Below are positions 11,350 to 24,733 of a stretch of 64,000 nucleotides of DNA, piece after piece. How positions within the stretch are numbered: position 1 is the first letter of the stretch; each line of letters starts with the position of its first letter. Location of the stretch: the NCBI GenBank assembly GCA_012976225.1, contig JAAVVG010000006.1:930001-994000 (forward strand), given 5' to 3'. The DNA is from Golubevia sp. BC0850 (Eukaryota; Basidiomycota; Exobasidiomycetes; Golubeviales; Golubeviaceae). The notes under the pieces were generated by a model. That model was not told where the DNA came from. It saw only the letters and a list, made by a program, of their open reading frames with translations, and did no database searches. The position numbers and the translations under genes were made by a program.

Positions 11350-12198
11350 TTCTTGACTGAGAAAATTGGAGAGAAAGTAGGAAGAAGAAAGAAGAAAGAA
11401 GGAGAAAAAGGTTTGGAAGCAAAAAGTAGACCGGCTACAAGAAAGAGAAGAGAGAGTTGAGAAAGGACTTTGGCTCGACTCAACGTACGAACAGCGTGCT
11501 TAAATACCTCTCTAGAAGATCAGGAGATCAACCTGTATGTTTAAGCGAGATCAAGCACAGATCTGACAATCGGGACGATTCTGAGTCTTAATACAAAGCA
11601 TTGCCAAATGTTGAAGTGCTCGAGCAAAAAACCTCCCAATCCCATAAACTTTCTTCCATATGTGCCCTCTTTAATCAATAAGAGACTCAAAATTCTTGAA
11701 AGTTTTAGATGTTCAAGCGTTAAAATCTACACTCGAAACGTGAAATACGTGTGATGTATCTTGACTCATCTCAACCTCAGCCTCAACCTCATAGTCTCGC
11801 GGTATGCCCATGTACTGCTGTCCTTTCCCTAATGTCTAGCAGAAGAATCCCATATTTCAAGTTTCAAACCTGACCGCCTGACCGATTGCCACCGAAAGAA
11901 AGGGTCAAGAGGCACGGTGCACTTCTTTCAGAGATTGGACCTTTCCGCACCGTTCTTTAGGGGGAGATACAAAAAGTGCAACCAAACGTAAGTCTCTGTC
12001 ACAAATATGGAATTGACCTTGTTGGAAGCTATTTGAAGGAGGGGTTGGACTCAAGGCTCACACTACAGTTAAAAGACCTCAAGCACTTTCCTCCCCTCCC
12101 CTCGTTCTAGTCTTTTGATTCTACGTATTTCTGGCAAAAGTTCCAAGCTCCGCTAAAGCCCATGCCTTGGTTCTTCTTAGATCTTTTGACCAAAAAGG

Positions 12199-12206
12199 TA
12201 TATAAG
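12199..12206 (+). promoter_or_regulatory. TATA box of small secreted cysteine-rich protein gene
   Basis: TATATAAG lies about 77 bases upstream of the ATG at 12282. It is followed by a C-run and a CT-rich leader, the usual arrangement for a strongly inducible fungal gene. Confidence 0.55.
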
Positions 12207-12281
12207 GAGAGAAATCTCAAAGAGTCGTCCAAACAAAATAACCCCCCCCCCCTCTGATCTCTCCACCTTGGTCTTTTCAAC

Positions 12282-12845
12282 ATGAAATTTAACCTCTTTT
12301 CCACTATTTTGGCTGCCATAGCTACAGGAACTCTAGTCTCAGCTCAATGTTACCACTCTGAACCGAGTCCTTGTACCAAGTAAGTTCCCAAAGCTTAATT
12401 CTCAGATGACCATCCATTTTAAAGAAACTTCTCTTCTTGTCTTTTCCTTCATCTCACCCCTTTCCTTCATCTTTCTCCAGTGACAGTTGGTGAGCTTCTT
12501 GGTTCTTCCGAACTCTTTTTGCGACCTCACCTCGTTTAGATCTCTGATCTCTGTTGTTCTCTATTTCTCCATTTCTTCAGCGCACAGGCAGGAAATTGTC
12601 CCGACAATTATCCTACATGCAACCGCAACGTCTGTGAGTGCTCACTCAGATTCTTCAACGCATGTCGAAGGAGGATTTGACTATCTCTACTTTCTTGGTG
12701 TTGAGGCACTGCAAATCTGAAATGGTTCCCTCCGTTACCTACAGTACGCCTTGGAGATTGCGATGTTGAAGTTTGCACTTGCGGTGCTGAAGGCTTTGGG
12801 TTTTCCTCTAAATTCACGGATGTAAGAGCTGTAAGAGGTCCTTGA
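12282..12845 (+). CDS. Small secreted cysteine-rich protein (effector-like)
   Basis: Four exons fit best: 12282-12379, a nine-base exon 12481-12489, 12581-12633 and 12745-12845, giving 86 residues. The N-terminus MKFNLFSTILAAIATGTLVS is a clear signal peptide, with cleavage expected before QC. The mature part of about 65 residues holds eight cysteines (CYHSEPSPC, NDSC, GNC, PTC, GDC, EVC, TC), enough for four disulfides. Skipping the nine-base exon would keep the frame but leave seven cysteines, which favours its inclusion. A possible further donor (GTAAGA) near 12820 leaves the C-terminus uncertain. No known family is recognised. The features match secreted effector-like or surface proteins of fungi, but function is unknown. 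Confidence 0.6.
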
Positions 12846-13618
12846 AAGTCCAATCCGATCTTCAACCCTTAATAAGCCTTGAGTCTCATTTGAAGTCGCC
12901 ACCTGAAGGAGCTCTCCTTGTTCATCAAATTTCCCGCCATCACTCCCTTACACTATCCTATATTACCTTCTAGATTTCAACCCCTTTTCCCTGAAGTGTT
13001 TTTGCTCGCCCTTTGATGGGCTCCGAGAAGTTCAAAGCGCTTCGATGTACATGTACAAAGGCGTCCGTCTCACTATCACTCTCGCCAGCCCCTCAAGTCG
13101 AGTTTGACACACAAATCAGCTTGAATTCAGTCTCATAGTGAATGGGATGTTTGAAACTAAAGACATTATAGTTGAACGGGAAGGACAGTCAGCATAGATG
13201 GAGACGGCTGGGAGAAAGTTCTGGTTTCGTCAGTTTGGTGTTTCTGCTTTTCACTCGCAACAAGTGACTTCTTGCTTGGTCTTAAGTAAACCGCAGAGTT
13301 TAGAGCGTGTCCACGCGAAATACCGGGTTTCAAAGCAGTGGAACTCGTTTTCGAGTGGCTGTTTCAAGCGAAAGAAGACATTTCAGGCGGGATCTTTGGA
13401 GAATTGAGAGGAGAAGAGAAGAGGATTGGAAAGTTGTGTCACGACCTCATCGAACTTTGCCCTCAGTCAGAAATAGCACGAGAAGAAGATTTCTTCCCAG
13501 TTCTTTCCTCCTTACCAAACATCCCTTTCTTTTCGGTCAAATACCGATTGAGGCTCTTCTCTTCAGAAGATAAAGAAATCTATCATGTTGACCGTCAAAG
13601 TATGTAAGTGGCAGGAAC
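12846..13618. other. Intergenic or remnant stretch
   Basis: Nothing certain. A 90-codon plus-strand frame at 13338-13607 has a protein-like composition (acidic and aromatic) but no ATG, no partner exon and no recognised family. It could be a remnant related to the decayed F-box-like gene that follows. Confidence 0.35.
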
Positions 13619-15127
13619 TCTTAGGACTGGATCCCTGCTGACGTGGCAGAACTGATCGCAAAAGAGATCTCAAAATGGTCAACTCTCAAACCTTCAAGAG
13701 AGAATTAGAATGGTGATTCAAAAAAGCCAATAAGAAAGCATACCTCTTTTAGGTAAGTTAGAAGCATTCCTCAGCACTGCCACTCAAATCGACTCATCCA
13801 CGGTCCTTCTCTTTCTGCCTCTCTATCTGCCTCTCTATCAGGCAACGAAGTGCAACTCTCAACGCCTTGGCTCTAGCCTCTCAAAGATGCTATGAGCTCT
13901 TCATCGGACTACTCTACCAAGAGGTTACAGTTGGAACCATTCATCCAGCCTCAGTACTCAGTTTAGTCCTCAAAGACAAGACCATCGCTGAATCAATTAA
14001 AAGCGTTCGTTTCCTAGATTCTCCTCCTGAAGACTACAGTAAGAACTCCAAATATCTCAAAAGATATGATGGAGAAGTTCAAGCAAGAGTAGCGGAAGAA
14101 TGTGTCAAGCTCTGTCCATCTTTACTTTCACCTCAACAAGATGACGACATTCCAACTTCGAGATCCATTACAGAGATCAAGAAAAGGAACGTCACAGATC
14201 AACTACGTCATGCTATAGCTTTATCGATAGACAACCTTCCAAATCTAATGCAATTGGAAGCTACTTCTGGGACTGCTCTTCCTTTTGCAAAGCTCAACTC
14301 TTTAAGAGGTGGAACTATTCTTTTGAAAGGTCGGATAAGTCGTTTGTCTTCCATCACACTCTTATCCAACCTCACTCTTAAGAACGCTGCTTTTCTCATG
14401 GTTTATCTGAAGAACCTTCAGTCCGTAGTCTTCAGAATCAACTTAGATGTAGCCGGATTAATGTATGCTGACGGACTAAAAGAACTCAGATTAGAAGGCA
14501 AGTCAAACGTAAAGAAGCTTGAACTTCAAATGGTTTTCGCTCCAGGTTATGTTGTAAAGACCGGCCATCCCTTGCATCAAGACGTTTCCAACCCTATAGT
14601 TTTCCTCACTCACAAGCTGGTAGAAGTTAAAGCTTATTATCCCTTCGTAGATTCGGGTACAGTTCCCCAGCTTTTCTCGTTCTCAGCAGCTTTAAGTGCT
14701 TTTTCTGATACTTTGACTCATTTATTTGTAGTAACGAGGGGAGCAGGAATTCCTTTCTTCTTTCTCCCACCAAAGATCAAATGTTTTGCTGCTTCAGGAG
14801 ATTATTGGAGAGACATTGGAAATTTAAAAGATTCCAAAGGTTTGTTTATGGGAGATAGAGAAGTTCTCCCCGAACTTTGCGATGAATGAATTAAACGATA
14901 GTAGGTTTTGTGGGAGTGAAATGTGGTTTAGGATTTCTTTGGAAGATTATAAGAAGAAGGATATGCTTCCAAAGAGTCTGAAGGATGTCAGGTTTTGGAA
15001 AGAGTGGTCAGATGTTTATGGTCAACTCGTAAAGCCTGGACGTGATCTGGACTTGTTTAGAAAGAGTCGAAGGGGTCTTTTGAAAATTGTTGAAAAGCTG
15101 GGGTTGAAAGTTGAGTACATAAAATAG
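13619..15127 (+). pseudogene. Decayed F-box/LRR-like gene
   Basis: The coding remains start at about 13630 with WIPADVAELIAKEISKW, resembling the first helix of an F-box. A GTAAGT...CAG intron (13753-13841) then leads to QRSATLNALALASQRCYELF, the usual second half of such a domain, and a 330-residue region with leucine-rich-repeat-like character (NLMQLEATSG, LTLKNAAF, LKELRLEG). I see no start codon in frame, an in-frame TAG at 13706-13708, and a frame change near 14870 after which the ending continues in another frame to KLGLKVEYIK. Three separate defects argue for a decayed gene rather than unseen introns. F-box proteins recruit substrates to SCF ubiquitin ligases. It belongs with the related genes at 17.0 and 31.6 kb. 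Confidence 0.5.
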
Positions 15128-15519
15128 TTGTAAAAGATAAAACATTCAGATCCGCCTATTGCGATGCCAGATAAAGTAGTTGCGAAGCTTAAGACTCTAC
15201 CCTCTCCGCTTGATCCCACGGTGGAGCTGAGACGTGTGGAAGAAGAGTGAGAGTGGTCGAACCTTTCTACTAGACGATTGCGAGAATGCCAAATTTCATG
15301 GAATTGCTATTAGGAATCAATATAATAAGACGGAATGGCTACCAAACAACAGTCGAAGGGAATCATTGAGATGATCGCTAGAAATGGAAGCAAGTGGATC
15401 TGGTGAGATATCCATTCTTACAATCCTTTAGCATAGTTTCCTTGACTTTCAGAATAAAATAAAACAAGATTTGAGGAGTAGATCCAAATTCAAGGGAGGA
15501 AAACGAAAGAAGAGGAGCG
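15128..15519. other. Intergenic
   Basis: No supported gene. The stretch lies between the end of the decayed F-box-like gene and the 3' end of the leftward GLTP gene. Confidence 0.5.
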
Positions 15520-16886
15520 TCAGCTTTCGAATTCTCACAGCGATAGAACCCGGTCTGAAGTTACAGAGCACGTTAAAGTGAAAGATGGAAACTCACGTAT
15601 AGAAATCCTGCATGGTCTTCACGATCTTCTCCAGTCCATCCAACCATTTCCTCAATTCTTCGTCCACTTTCTCTTGAGGAGAACCTAGTTTGGCATAGAA
15701 ATCTGTTCGGTAAGGACAGGCTTTCATGGCGAGCTATGAAAGGTTTAGATCGCGATGTATAAAGGAATGATAGAGATGCAGAAGAAGGAAAAGTGAGGAG
15801 AGGAAAGGGTGTTTTAGAGAGGCAAGGGGCGAAAACGGCAAGTGAAGAAATGATCAGAACCAAGATCGGAGATCAGATGCAGCAAGAGCTGAAGGGAGTA
15901 TAGCAAAAGGCATCAAAAAGAAGAGGACCTTGAGGTACTCACAGAGAAAACAGGTCTGATAACAAAGGAATGATGAGCTCTTAAACTTCCTTCATAAGCT
16001 TTGGTGAAGGATACGTTCAATTCTTCGGACTTGTCAGAGTGTGAACGACGTAGAGCTTGAGCGGTGAAATCTAGACCTCTGGGACCAACGGAAGGTCGTA
16101 TTCAATATGGAAGAGAAAGAAGGATAGGAGAGAGATTAGGAGAAGGTCTATTTTGAGCGGCAGTAGAAGAGATCTTCGAGTACTGCTTCCAGTTGCGATA
16201 GATCTTGAGATCAATCGCTTTCAATTTCGTGGTTATAGAGGCAGAGCTTGAGTGATAGGTGGGATCAGAAAAGTGAGAGGTAGCTCTACTTCCTTGTCCC
16301 CCTTTCACCCCCTTTCGGCTTCTTCCGCAACAACTTCGAAGTATGACAGACCTTCTCAAACGTTCTAGAATCAAATGTGTTCCCTTTCCTGCATGTCTAG
16401 ATTGGGAACTTCAAGCTCCCTTTGCCCTATCTCTCTCGTCCTCCAACACCACCTTTCCTCCCTCGAGCTCCTGATTTCCTATCGATACTAACCTCAACAA
16501 CCACATCAAACCTTCAGTAGCAGTTCTCTTCTTTTCACCAGGCTTTCCTTCATTGGCTACTAGATCCTGTAAAGTAGAAGACTTATCTGGAGTGGCCAAG
16601 AACCTCTCCTTGATCTTTTTCATGTTACCTTCCATATCATTCTTGACTACTGAGAAGGCAGATGAGCCTAACAGATCGAATAATTTAGTGACACCTTCAG
16701 TCGCTTCTAGGAAGGAAGTGGTTGAAATTCCTGGAGACAAGGGAACGTCTGCGTAGGACTGGTGAGAGGATTAGATGGAGAGGGAGAGGGAAATCAGAAT
16801 TAGAACCTGTCGCATAGCTTAGATGACTAGATAGTTGAAATAAAATCGAAACTCACAACTTTGACTGTCTCGAAATAAGTTGACAT
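15520..16886 (-). CDS. Glycolipid transfer protein (GLTP fold)
   Basis: Exons read leftward: 16886-16857, 16758-16493, 16078-15943, 15733-15597 and probably a tiny last exon 15523-15520 carrying the stop, about 190 residues. The protein is a single GLTP domain, which carries glycosphingolipids between membranes in the cytosol. The headgroup-recognition residues of the family are visible: Asp51, Asn55 and Lys58 in KNDMEGNMKKIK, Trp96 in LMWLLRGLDF, and a histidine pair near 134-135 in AHHSFVIRP. The family ending MKACPYRTDFYAKLG and VKTMQDFY is present. The second intron is 414 nt, long for this genome, and has a GTTAGT donor. The last exon is inferred from splice motifs only. The start lies 150 bases from the divergent F-box-like gene. 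Confidence 0.85.
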
Positions 16887-17036
16887 GCTTGAGGTAGATG
16901 AATAGATGGTAGGAAGATAGGGGAAAGAGGAGAAGCTCTCTGCCAGCGAAATTGCCACATTGCAATTCTGCTTGCCGACCATCTCAATCCATTCTTCAAA
17001 TTTCAAATTGCTATCGTTTAAAGACGTTTAAAGAAG

Positions 17037-19371
17037 ATGAAAGTAGATCCAATGAATCAGTTACCAGCTGAGATGATCAGCTCAATCTTCTCTCTTCTTT
17101 CAACTCCTGAGATCTCTCTTTCAAGCTTAGTCTGCCACGAATGGAGAAGGATCCTCCTATCGGATTCACCTCTTCATCACTCTCTAGATATTACAAGCTG
17201 CAGGGGTCTTTACAGGTTATCTTCAATCAATATCATGGATTTACTCTATCTTTTAGCATCTCAATCACCTTGTCCAGCCTTCAAAGTCAAAGACATTCCT
17301 CTCAATCTATCCTCTTTCTGGAAGGAAATACTATCTGTCGTTCGGTAAGCTGATGAAAGCTACCAACTTAAGCTACGTTTCTCTCCTCAAAACAATTAGG
17401 TTGGCAACCGACGGGAAGTTGGAAAAGCTCTTCATCGTGGTTCCAGAGACCGAGGTCGGAAGAGAATGGAATTCGACCCCTTTGGTTCAGGCTCTCCTTC
17501 AAGGAGTCAGCCTTCTGAACGGCTTAGGGGTTCATCCTAAAGAGGTTCATTTCACCCTTCCCTCTGCCATCTCATTCAGTTCAGGAAGATCGAGCCAGGA
17601 TTCCAAGAGATTCCATGTGGTTGAAGATGACTCAATTTTGCTTACTGGCGGTGATTTCGTAGGTCATCTAGCACACGCAGCTTGAATCTTGAGCGTTATG
17701 CTTGGATGGTAGAGCAAGCTACAAGGTTTACTGGGACTGGTCTCAATCATTTTAGTTTCGACTCCGAGGAATTTATTGCATCACCGTATCGCGACTTTGG
17801 GTTCGAGGACGAAGATGAAGATGAAGATCAAGAGCACTTCCAACCCATCAGGAAATTCTTCCAACTTGTCGAGGTATGTTCCTCTACTCTTAGAACTCCG
17901 GACTTGAGTATCGACTTCGACACCATTCCACTCTTAGCTTTGGATCTAGCCATACATTCACCCAACCTCGAGCCCTTAAGGCTTTCCTTTCATGAAATGC
18001 ATGAGAACTTATCGGAACTTGAGTTCTTAATCAAGAATCGTCTCGCCTTCCCAAAAGGTGCTCCTGCTTCTCAACTTAAAGCTCTTACTTGGCATCTAGG
18101 TGGGGTTGAATGGGAAGATTGGAATTCGGAGTCACTAATCAGGTGGATCGGAACCTCACTTGAATCTTTCCAACTAAGCTATGGTTTAATTTCCCACAGC
18201 CACGTCGTTCCAGTCACAAGTCTCTCTTCAATCCTCGCCTCAAATTCAAGTCTCAAGTCTTTGATCTTATTTCATCTCTCAATCTAAACAAAGAGTCATC
18301 TTTCATTCCAGACAGGCTGATACTACCAAGCCTCGAGACTCTGAAATTGGAGAAGGGTCCACCTCCTCAGCAAAGATCTCTTTGAGGAAGCACACCTTCC
18401 AAATCTTAAACTTCTAGAAATCTCCTCAGAATCACTGAAGAAAAGAGTGTTGGTAAAAGATCGTGCAGGAGTGGGCATGGGATCTGGAACGAGGAAGAAG
18501 AAAGAGTGGAAAGTGGTGCAACTTGCTTCTGTAGCCTTCAACAACGTACTGCCTCTTCTCCAATGCTGCAATTCCTCTATCCGAGAGCTCAACATCTCAC
18601 ATTCAGATGGCTCTGATTCTAGCCAGGAAGGTCTCAATCAGGAAGCTGTCGCCTTTCCAAGTCTAGAGACAATCAACGTCTCCCTTGCCTCGGCAAGGTT
18701 GATCAACACGCTGAGCAAGTTCAACTTCCACGAGATCAAGCATCTCAAGATCCTCAGAGCCTCCTTCTCTCTTCAAGCCATCCTCGACCTGCTGCCCTCT
18801 CTGAGTCCATCTCTGGAGAGCCTCTCGTTGGGAGACCTCGGGTAGTTTTTTCAATCCGAGACCAGAGGACCCCTTCCGCCAGCTAAAGCGCGAGCTCAGG
18901 GTGACCCAAAGAGGCCCCCAGGCTCCAGAGTTTGGATCTCAGTGCAGAATCCATCCAGACCGCTCACTTCTTTTCTGAAGCTATCTTCGGGAACTTGGGG
19001 AGACTGGGTATGGAAGCCAAGCTGAAAGGTCTCGATGGAAGCGGATCTCAGGGGTCTAATTCTAGGGAAGGATTTCTCAAGATCGTTCTTCCAATCATCA
19101 GAGTCAACGCTTCCTCTCTTCAACACCTCATGCTAAAAGACTTCATTCTCAAGGATTACGGAGAGACCTCAACTTCCAACGACGATCCAATATCATTTCT
19201 CCGACCTCAATCGCCTTTCGACCGTCAATGACTCTTCTTATCCAGTCCAGTCTTTGAAGAATTGCAGTCATCCCAAACTTCCTTGCGTCAATGTCGGAAG
19301 AGGGGTCAGAGACAGAGTCGTCTTTTCCAAATCATCCTTCGACGAGGCACTGAGAGATGTCAGAGAGGCTT
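17037..19371 (+). pseudogene. F-box/LRR-like gene, probably decayed
   Basis: The gene opens well with a canonical F-box (MNQLPAEMISSIFSLL, SLVCHEWRRILL), and a normal intron lies at 17345-17399. Leucine-rich-repeat-like sequence follows (SLKSLI, LPSLETLKLEK, LPNLKLLEI, SLESLSLGDLG, LQSLDLS). The reading frame changes near 17683, 18285, 18370, 18843 and 19225. The 18843 change is well explained by a 66-nt intron (donor GTAGTT, acceptor CCCCAG), and those near 17683 and 18285 might be introns with weak donors. The changes near 18370 and 19225 have no possible intron. Unless several sequencing errors exist, the gene is broken at least twice. An F-box protein would serve as a substrate adaptor of an SCF ubiquitin ligase. 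It starts 150 bases from GLTP, divergently. Confidence 0.6.
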
Positions 19372-19881
19372 CAAGTTAGGGCTAGGGAGTGGAGTAGGTG
19401 GAACTGGTGCAAACTCAGGGAAGAAAGGTCGGATCGAAGGGACGGGAAAAATAGAGAATAGGGAGGGAAGATTGTATCGCTGGTTCCCGAACGAATTCCA
19501 AGTAATGTTTCCGCATAACACAAAACGACCTGAAAGTATTTTGGCGTCAGAAGGAGAAAGCTGGGATTGAGTACGAGAGATCTGGCTGCATCTGGTTCTC
19601 TGTTATCTACTCCTGTTCTCCATCAAATGAAGCTGCTCTCCCCTTGCTGATGTCCTGGTGATGTTGACCTCGAGTTTGTCATCACTCAAATTGAATGTCG
19701 AGTTCCATCAAGAGATAGAGATGCATGAAAGCAAGTCGAGGGAAATTTGGAGTTGAATTCGCAACGACGGAAAACAAAAGGCCACTACAGTACACGCGAG
19801 CGTTCTTCATCTACAAAGGAGCAACACGCCGGGAGAAGGGCGAAGGGATGGAACAGAAACGAAAGCAGGAAAATACGACTT
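19372..19881. other. Intergenic
   Basis: No supported gene between the end of the F-box-like remnant and the 3' end of the P450 gene. Frames are short and purine-rich. Confidence 0.5.
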
Positions 19882-22434
19882 CTAGGTCTTTTCGTTTTTG
19901 GCGACTCTTTGTTTGATCTTGATAAGACAAGAGTCTTTCTCTAGTAGGAAGAAGTCTTTGATGGAGTCGATGAAAGCGGTGGGGTCAAATTCGGACTGTT
20001 GAAAGGGTAAAGACGAAGACCGAAGAGAGGCGAGAACGATAAGAGACTGGAATTCACCAGTCTATGTATCCAATGAACAGGTTGATACTCACAGCAAAAG
20101 AAGCGTCGAAGGTCTGGACGAATCTGGCGATGAAGAGACGTAGCTCCATCAATCCGAGTTGCTTGCCGACACAACCTGAAGAGGAAGAGAGGGAGGGAGA
20201 GAGCAGTTGATCGAGTAATCAGCAAAACTTTGTAAAGCACCAAATGAGCCTCGAAGAAGAAAAACTCTCGAACTCGTTTCTTTTCCTTCATCGAGAACTT
20301 ACCAGTTGGTCCGAATCCAAAAGGGCTGAAGGCTTTCGCGTTGTGAACGGGCTCCTTCGAAGTATCTAACCATCTTTCAGGTCTGAACTCGTCTGGGTGG
20401 GAGAAGTTTCTGTGGTCTCTGTGCATGACGAAGCATGGAGTTGAAAGGATGATGTTTCCTGGGACGACGATTCCTGAACTCAAGACGATTCCTTCTGGAG
20501 GAGTGACGCGTTGACGGCCACTTGGAACTGCATTAAAGAAAAAAGAACATAATAGTATTAGATAGAAAAGTGAGGAGATGCAAGGCGAGAATCAGAAAAC
20601 TCGCTCGATCTACACTCGAGATGAAGAAGCTCACCAGGAGGCCACATTCTCAAAGTCTCTTGAATGACGGCGTTCAAGTATGAGCACTCTTTCAATTTAC
20701 CGAAATCATCAGCAACATCGCTTGGAAAGTTAAAGTCGACTTCTTCTTGAGCTCTTTGATAGGCTCCAGGGGTGTTGATGAGATGGAAGAGAGCTAGACA
20801 AATTGCGTTGCTTGAGGTATCAGAGCCAGCAACTACGACCAAATTAGCTTCCGCTTGAAGTTCTTTAAAGCTAAGGCGGACATTTCCAGCTTTCTTATTC
20901 TCGAGCAAGAGATGAGAAATGATGTCGACTTGAGTCTCTTCTTTTGGCGATGCTTGTAAGCGTTCTTGAAGAGCATCCGAGACGAACTGGTCCAAGATTA
21001 GCAATGGATTTGGAAACAGACGAAGAGAGTCTGAGATGTATGGTACATCCCCGAACTTTTCAGGAGAATGCGAATTTGTAGCAGAGAGAGAGGCCGTGTC
21101 AGTTCAAGTCGGGTTTGAGCAGCTCAAATCTTTCGAGCCTTCAGCACTTACAGCCATTGACATTTTGACAGCTTCTTCTATGAGCTGTTGCTCGATAGAG
21201 TGGGTGGGATATAGATTGGTCAACCGAACTTGTCGATTTTACCCCTGAAACTCTTGCGTAACTCGTAACTCACTTCGATAGCCTCACTAGTCTTCCCGCT
21301 CTCCATGTTCCCAAAGCTCTTACCAAATCCGATCTCTCCCATAACATCGAATCCGAACCAAGAGATGATTTCATCGACCGCTACAGTGTTTTGATCCTTT
21401 CCGATTCTCGACACTTGAGAGAGAGCTGCCTCGACGTTCCTAGCGATGCACTCTTCATAACTTTTGAGAGCACGAGCCGAGAAGCCAGAGTCCCAATTCC
21501 TTCTCTTTTCAGAGTGTCCGGACATGGTCCTAACGTTGAAGACGTTGGGAGCGCGTGATTGAGATGAGTCTGTCAGGAAGGTGCTGAACTCGCGGTAGTT
21601 GGTGTGGGAGACAAAGGCGATGACAGCCAAAGAGATGTAGTGAAGGAAGAAGACCGTCAGCCTTGCTACTAGAACACTGAGAGAGGTCCTAAGAGTGCAT
21701 CACATTTGCATCCACTCTTCGCGACGGAAACAAGTCTTACCCCTCTTTTTCCTCTTGTACAAAGAAAGCAAGCCAAGTCTGAGGGTCCATGAATCTGATC
21801 ACTCACTAGAACGGACCTCTTGTTCCTTTCTTGCCCATAAGACCTGTAGCTCCATAAACCGAGGCGATGTCGTCTGGATCGTTCACAGAAATTTCTCTCG
21901 GACCAAACCTGACAATGTCTCCATACTTTTGGTGAAGCTCTTGCATCAAGTAAGGCCTCTGTGAATATGTATAAGAAGGCATGAGATTAAAGTGGTTAGT
22001 GAGTATTCCTTCGCTTCACCTCTTCCTTTCTTTCTTTGTCTTTTCTCTTTGGCACTAACCTTTCCTTTGAGATCTACTGGAACCATGAACCATTTCGAGA
22101 GACTGAACTTGATGGGGCCTGGGAACTTCTTTAGAGGATGAAAGCCAAGTCTGTAAACCGCTATGGATGACAAGGCAGTGATTACGAAGAGTAAAGTTGA
22201 TCTTGCAGAGAGGAAAAGAGAAGAAACTAGATCTTGACCCCATGAGTTATGGCAGAGGTAAGCTTGAAGAGCGTTCAAAGCGATTAAAGGAAGGATGACT
22301 TGCAAGGAGGTCGGTTCTTTGTATTGAGATCCAAGATGAAGAAGCAAGCCTAGAACGACTGGAAGGTAAACAAGAAGAAGAGGAGAGTTGGGAGAAAGGA
22401 AAGAATCTATCTCTAGGGAGATTGATTGGAACAT
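19882..22434 (-). CDS. Cytochrome P450 monooxygenase
   Basis: Eight exons read leftward: 22434-22060, 21958-21807, 21676-21274, 21190-21152, 21055-20635, 20527-20303, 20175-20093 and 19995-19882, 603 residues. The N-terminus holds about three hydrophobic helices ending in LGFHPLKKFPGP, the usual endoplasmic-reticulum anchor and proline hinge of fungal P450s. The I-helix motif VVAGSDTSSN, the K-helix ETLR, the FRPERW block and the haem-cysteine loop FGFGPTGCVG are all intact, so a working haem monooxygenase is expected; the substrate is unknown. Canonical splicing of the second intron gives an odd hydrophobic insertion of 26 residues before YREFSTF, where relatives have none, so that acceptor (21677) is doubtful. 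A TTTTAAAAG element about 60 bases upstream of the ATG may be the TATA box. Family placement is not attempted. Confidence 0.88.
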
Positions 22435-22826
22435 CTCGAGGCTGAAGAATGAGGGGGAGGATTTCTGAGAAAGAATTGGAAGAGGCTTCTTTTAAAAGCA
22501 TTTGGGAGAAGGCAGTGCCACCGTGCTCCGCGCCATCGTCATGCACTTCATGCACTTTTCACCCAAGCCAAGAATCGAGCTAGCTTTGACCTTCTAACAT
22601 CTATTTGAATATGATCCACCAACGCAGGTCCGGAGTGACTGCATCGAGATCTCCAGTGTGAGAACTTCAATCAGAAACGAGACAATTCACGAAGATTGTT
22701 CTCCCTCATTCTAAACCAGAAGAAGTTCACTAAATACATGCTCCCGCCAAAGATCTGGTTATCTGTTGCTTCCCTCAACTCTGACCCCACTTGCAAATTA
22801 TTCATTTCTCATTCTTCCCAAACTGT
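22435..22826. other. Intergenic: P450 promoter and NDUFS8 3' flank
   Basis: No supported gene. The leftward P450 promoter lies at the left end, with a TTTTAAAAG element near 22489-22498. The rest is the 3' flank of NDUFS8. Confidence 0.5.
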
Positions 22827-24513
<1,687 letters not shown>

Positions 24514-24733
24514 CTTTGACAGTTTGGGAGGAGGAAGAACAAAGAGGAGTGAGAGTGTGTGGTGGTCGTGAGGGAAGGCACAACTTCATGCCTCGAGTCG
24601 AACTCGTCTCACAGAGCCAATGAAAGGTGAGGAAATTCAAATCTTCTCTCTCAACTTCAATCGTCTTAGTGAACCTCAAATCATTAGAAGGCGTTGAGAA
24701 ATCATCAAAAGATACTACAAAAAGAAGGGTTAA

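Noticed and set aside
16102-16374. Minus-strand 90-codon open frame near the GLTP gene
   Set aside because: It lies inside the long GLTP intron. The GLTP protein joins perfectly across it, and the frame has no family resemblance.
18663-18854. Minus-strand frame antisense to the F-box/LRR remnant
   Set aside because: Glu/Arg-rich mirror of the leucine-rich coding strand, a typical shadow.
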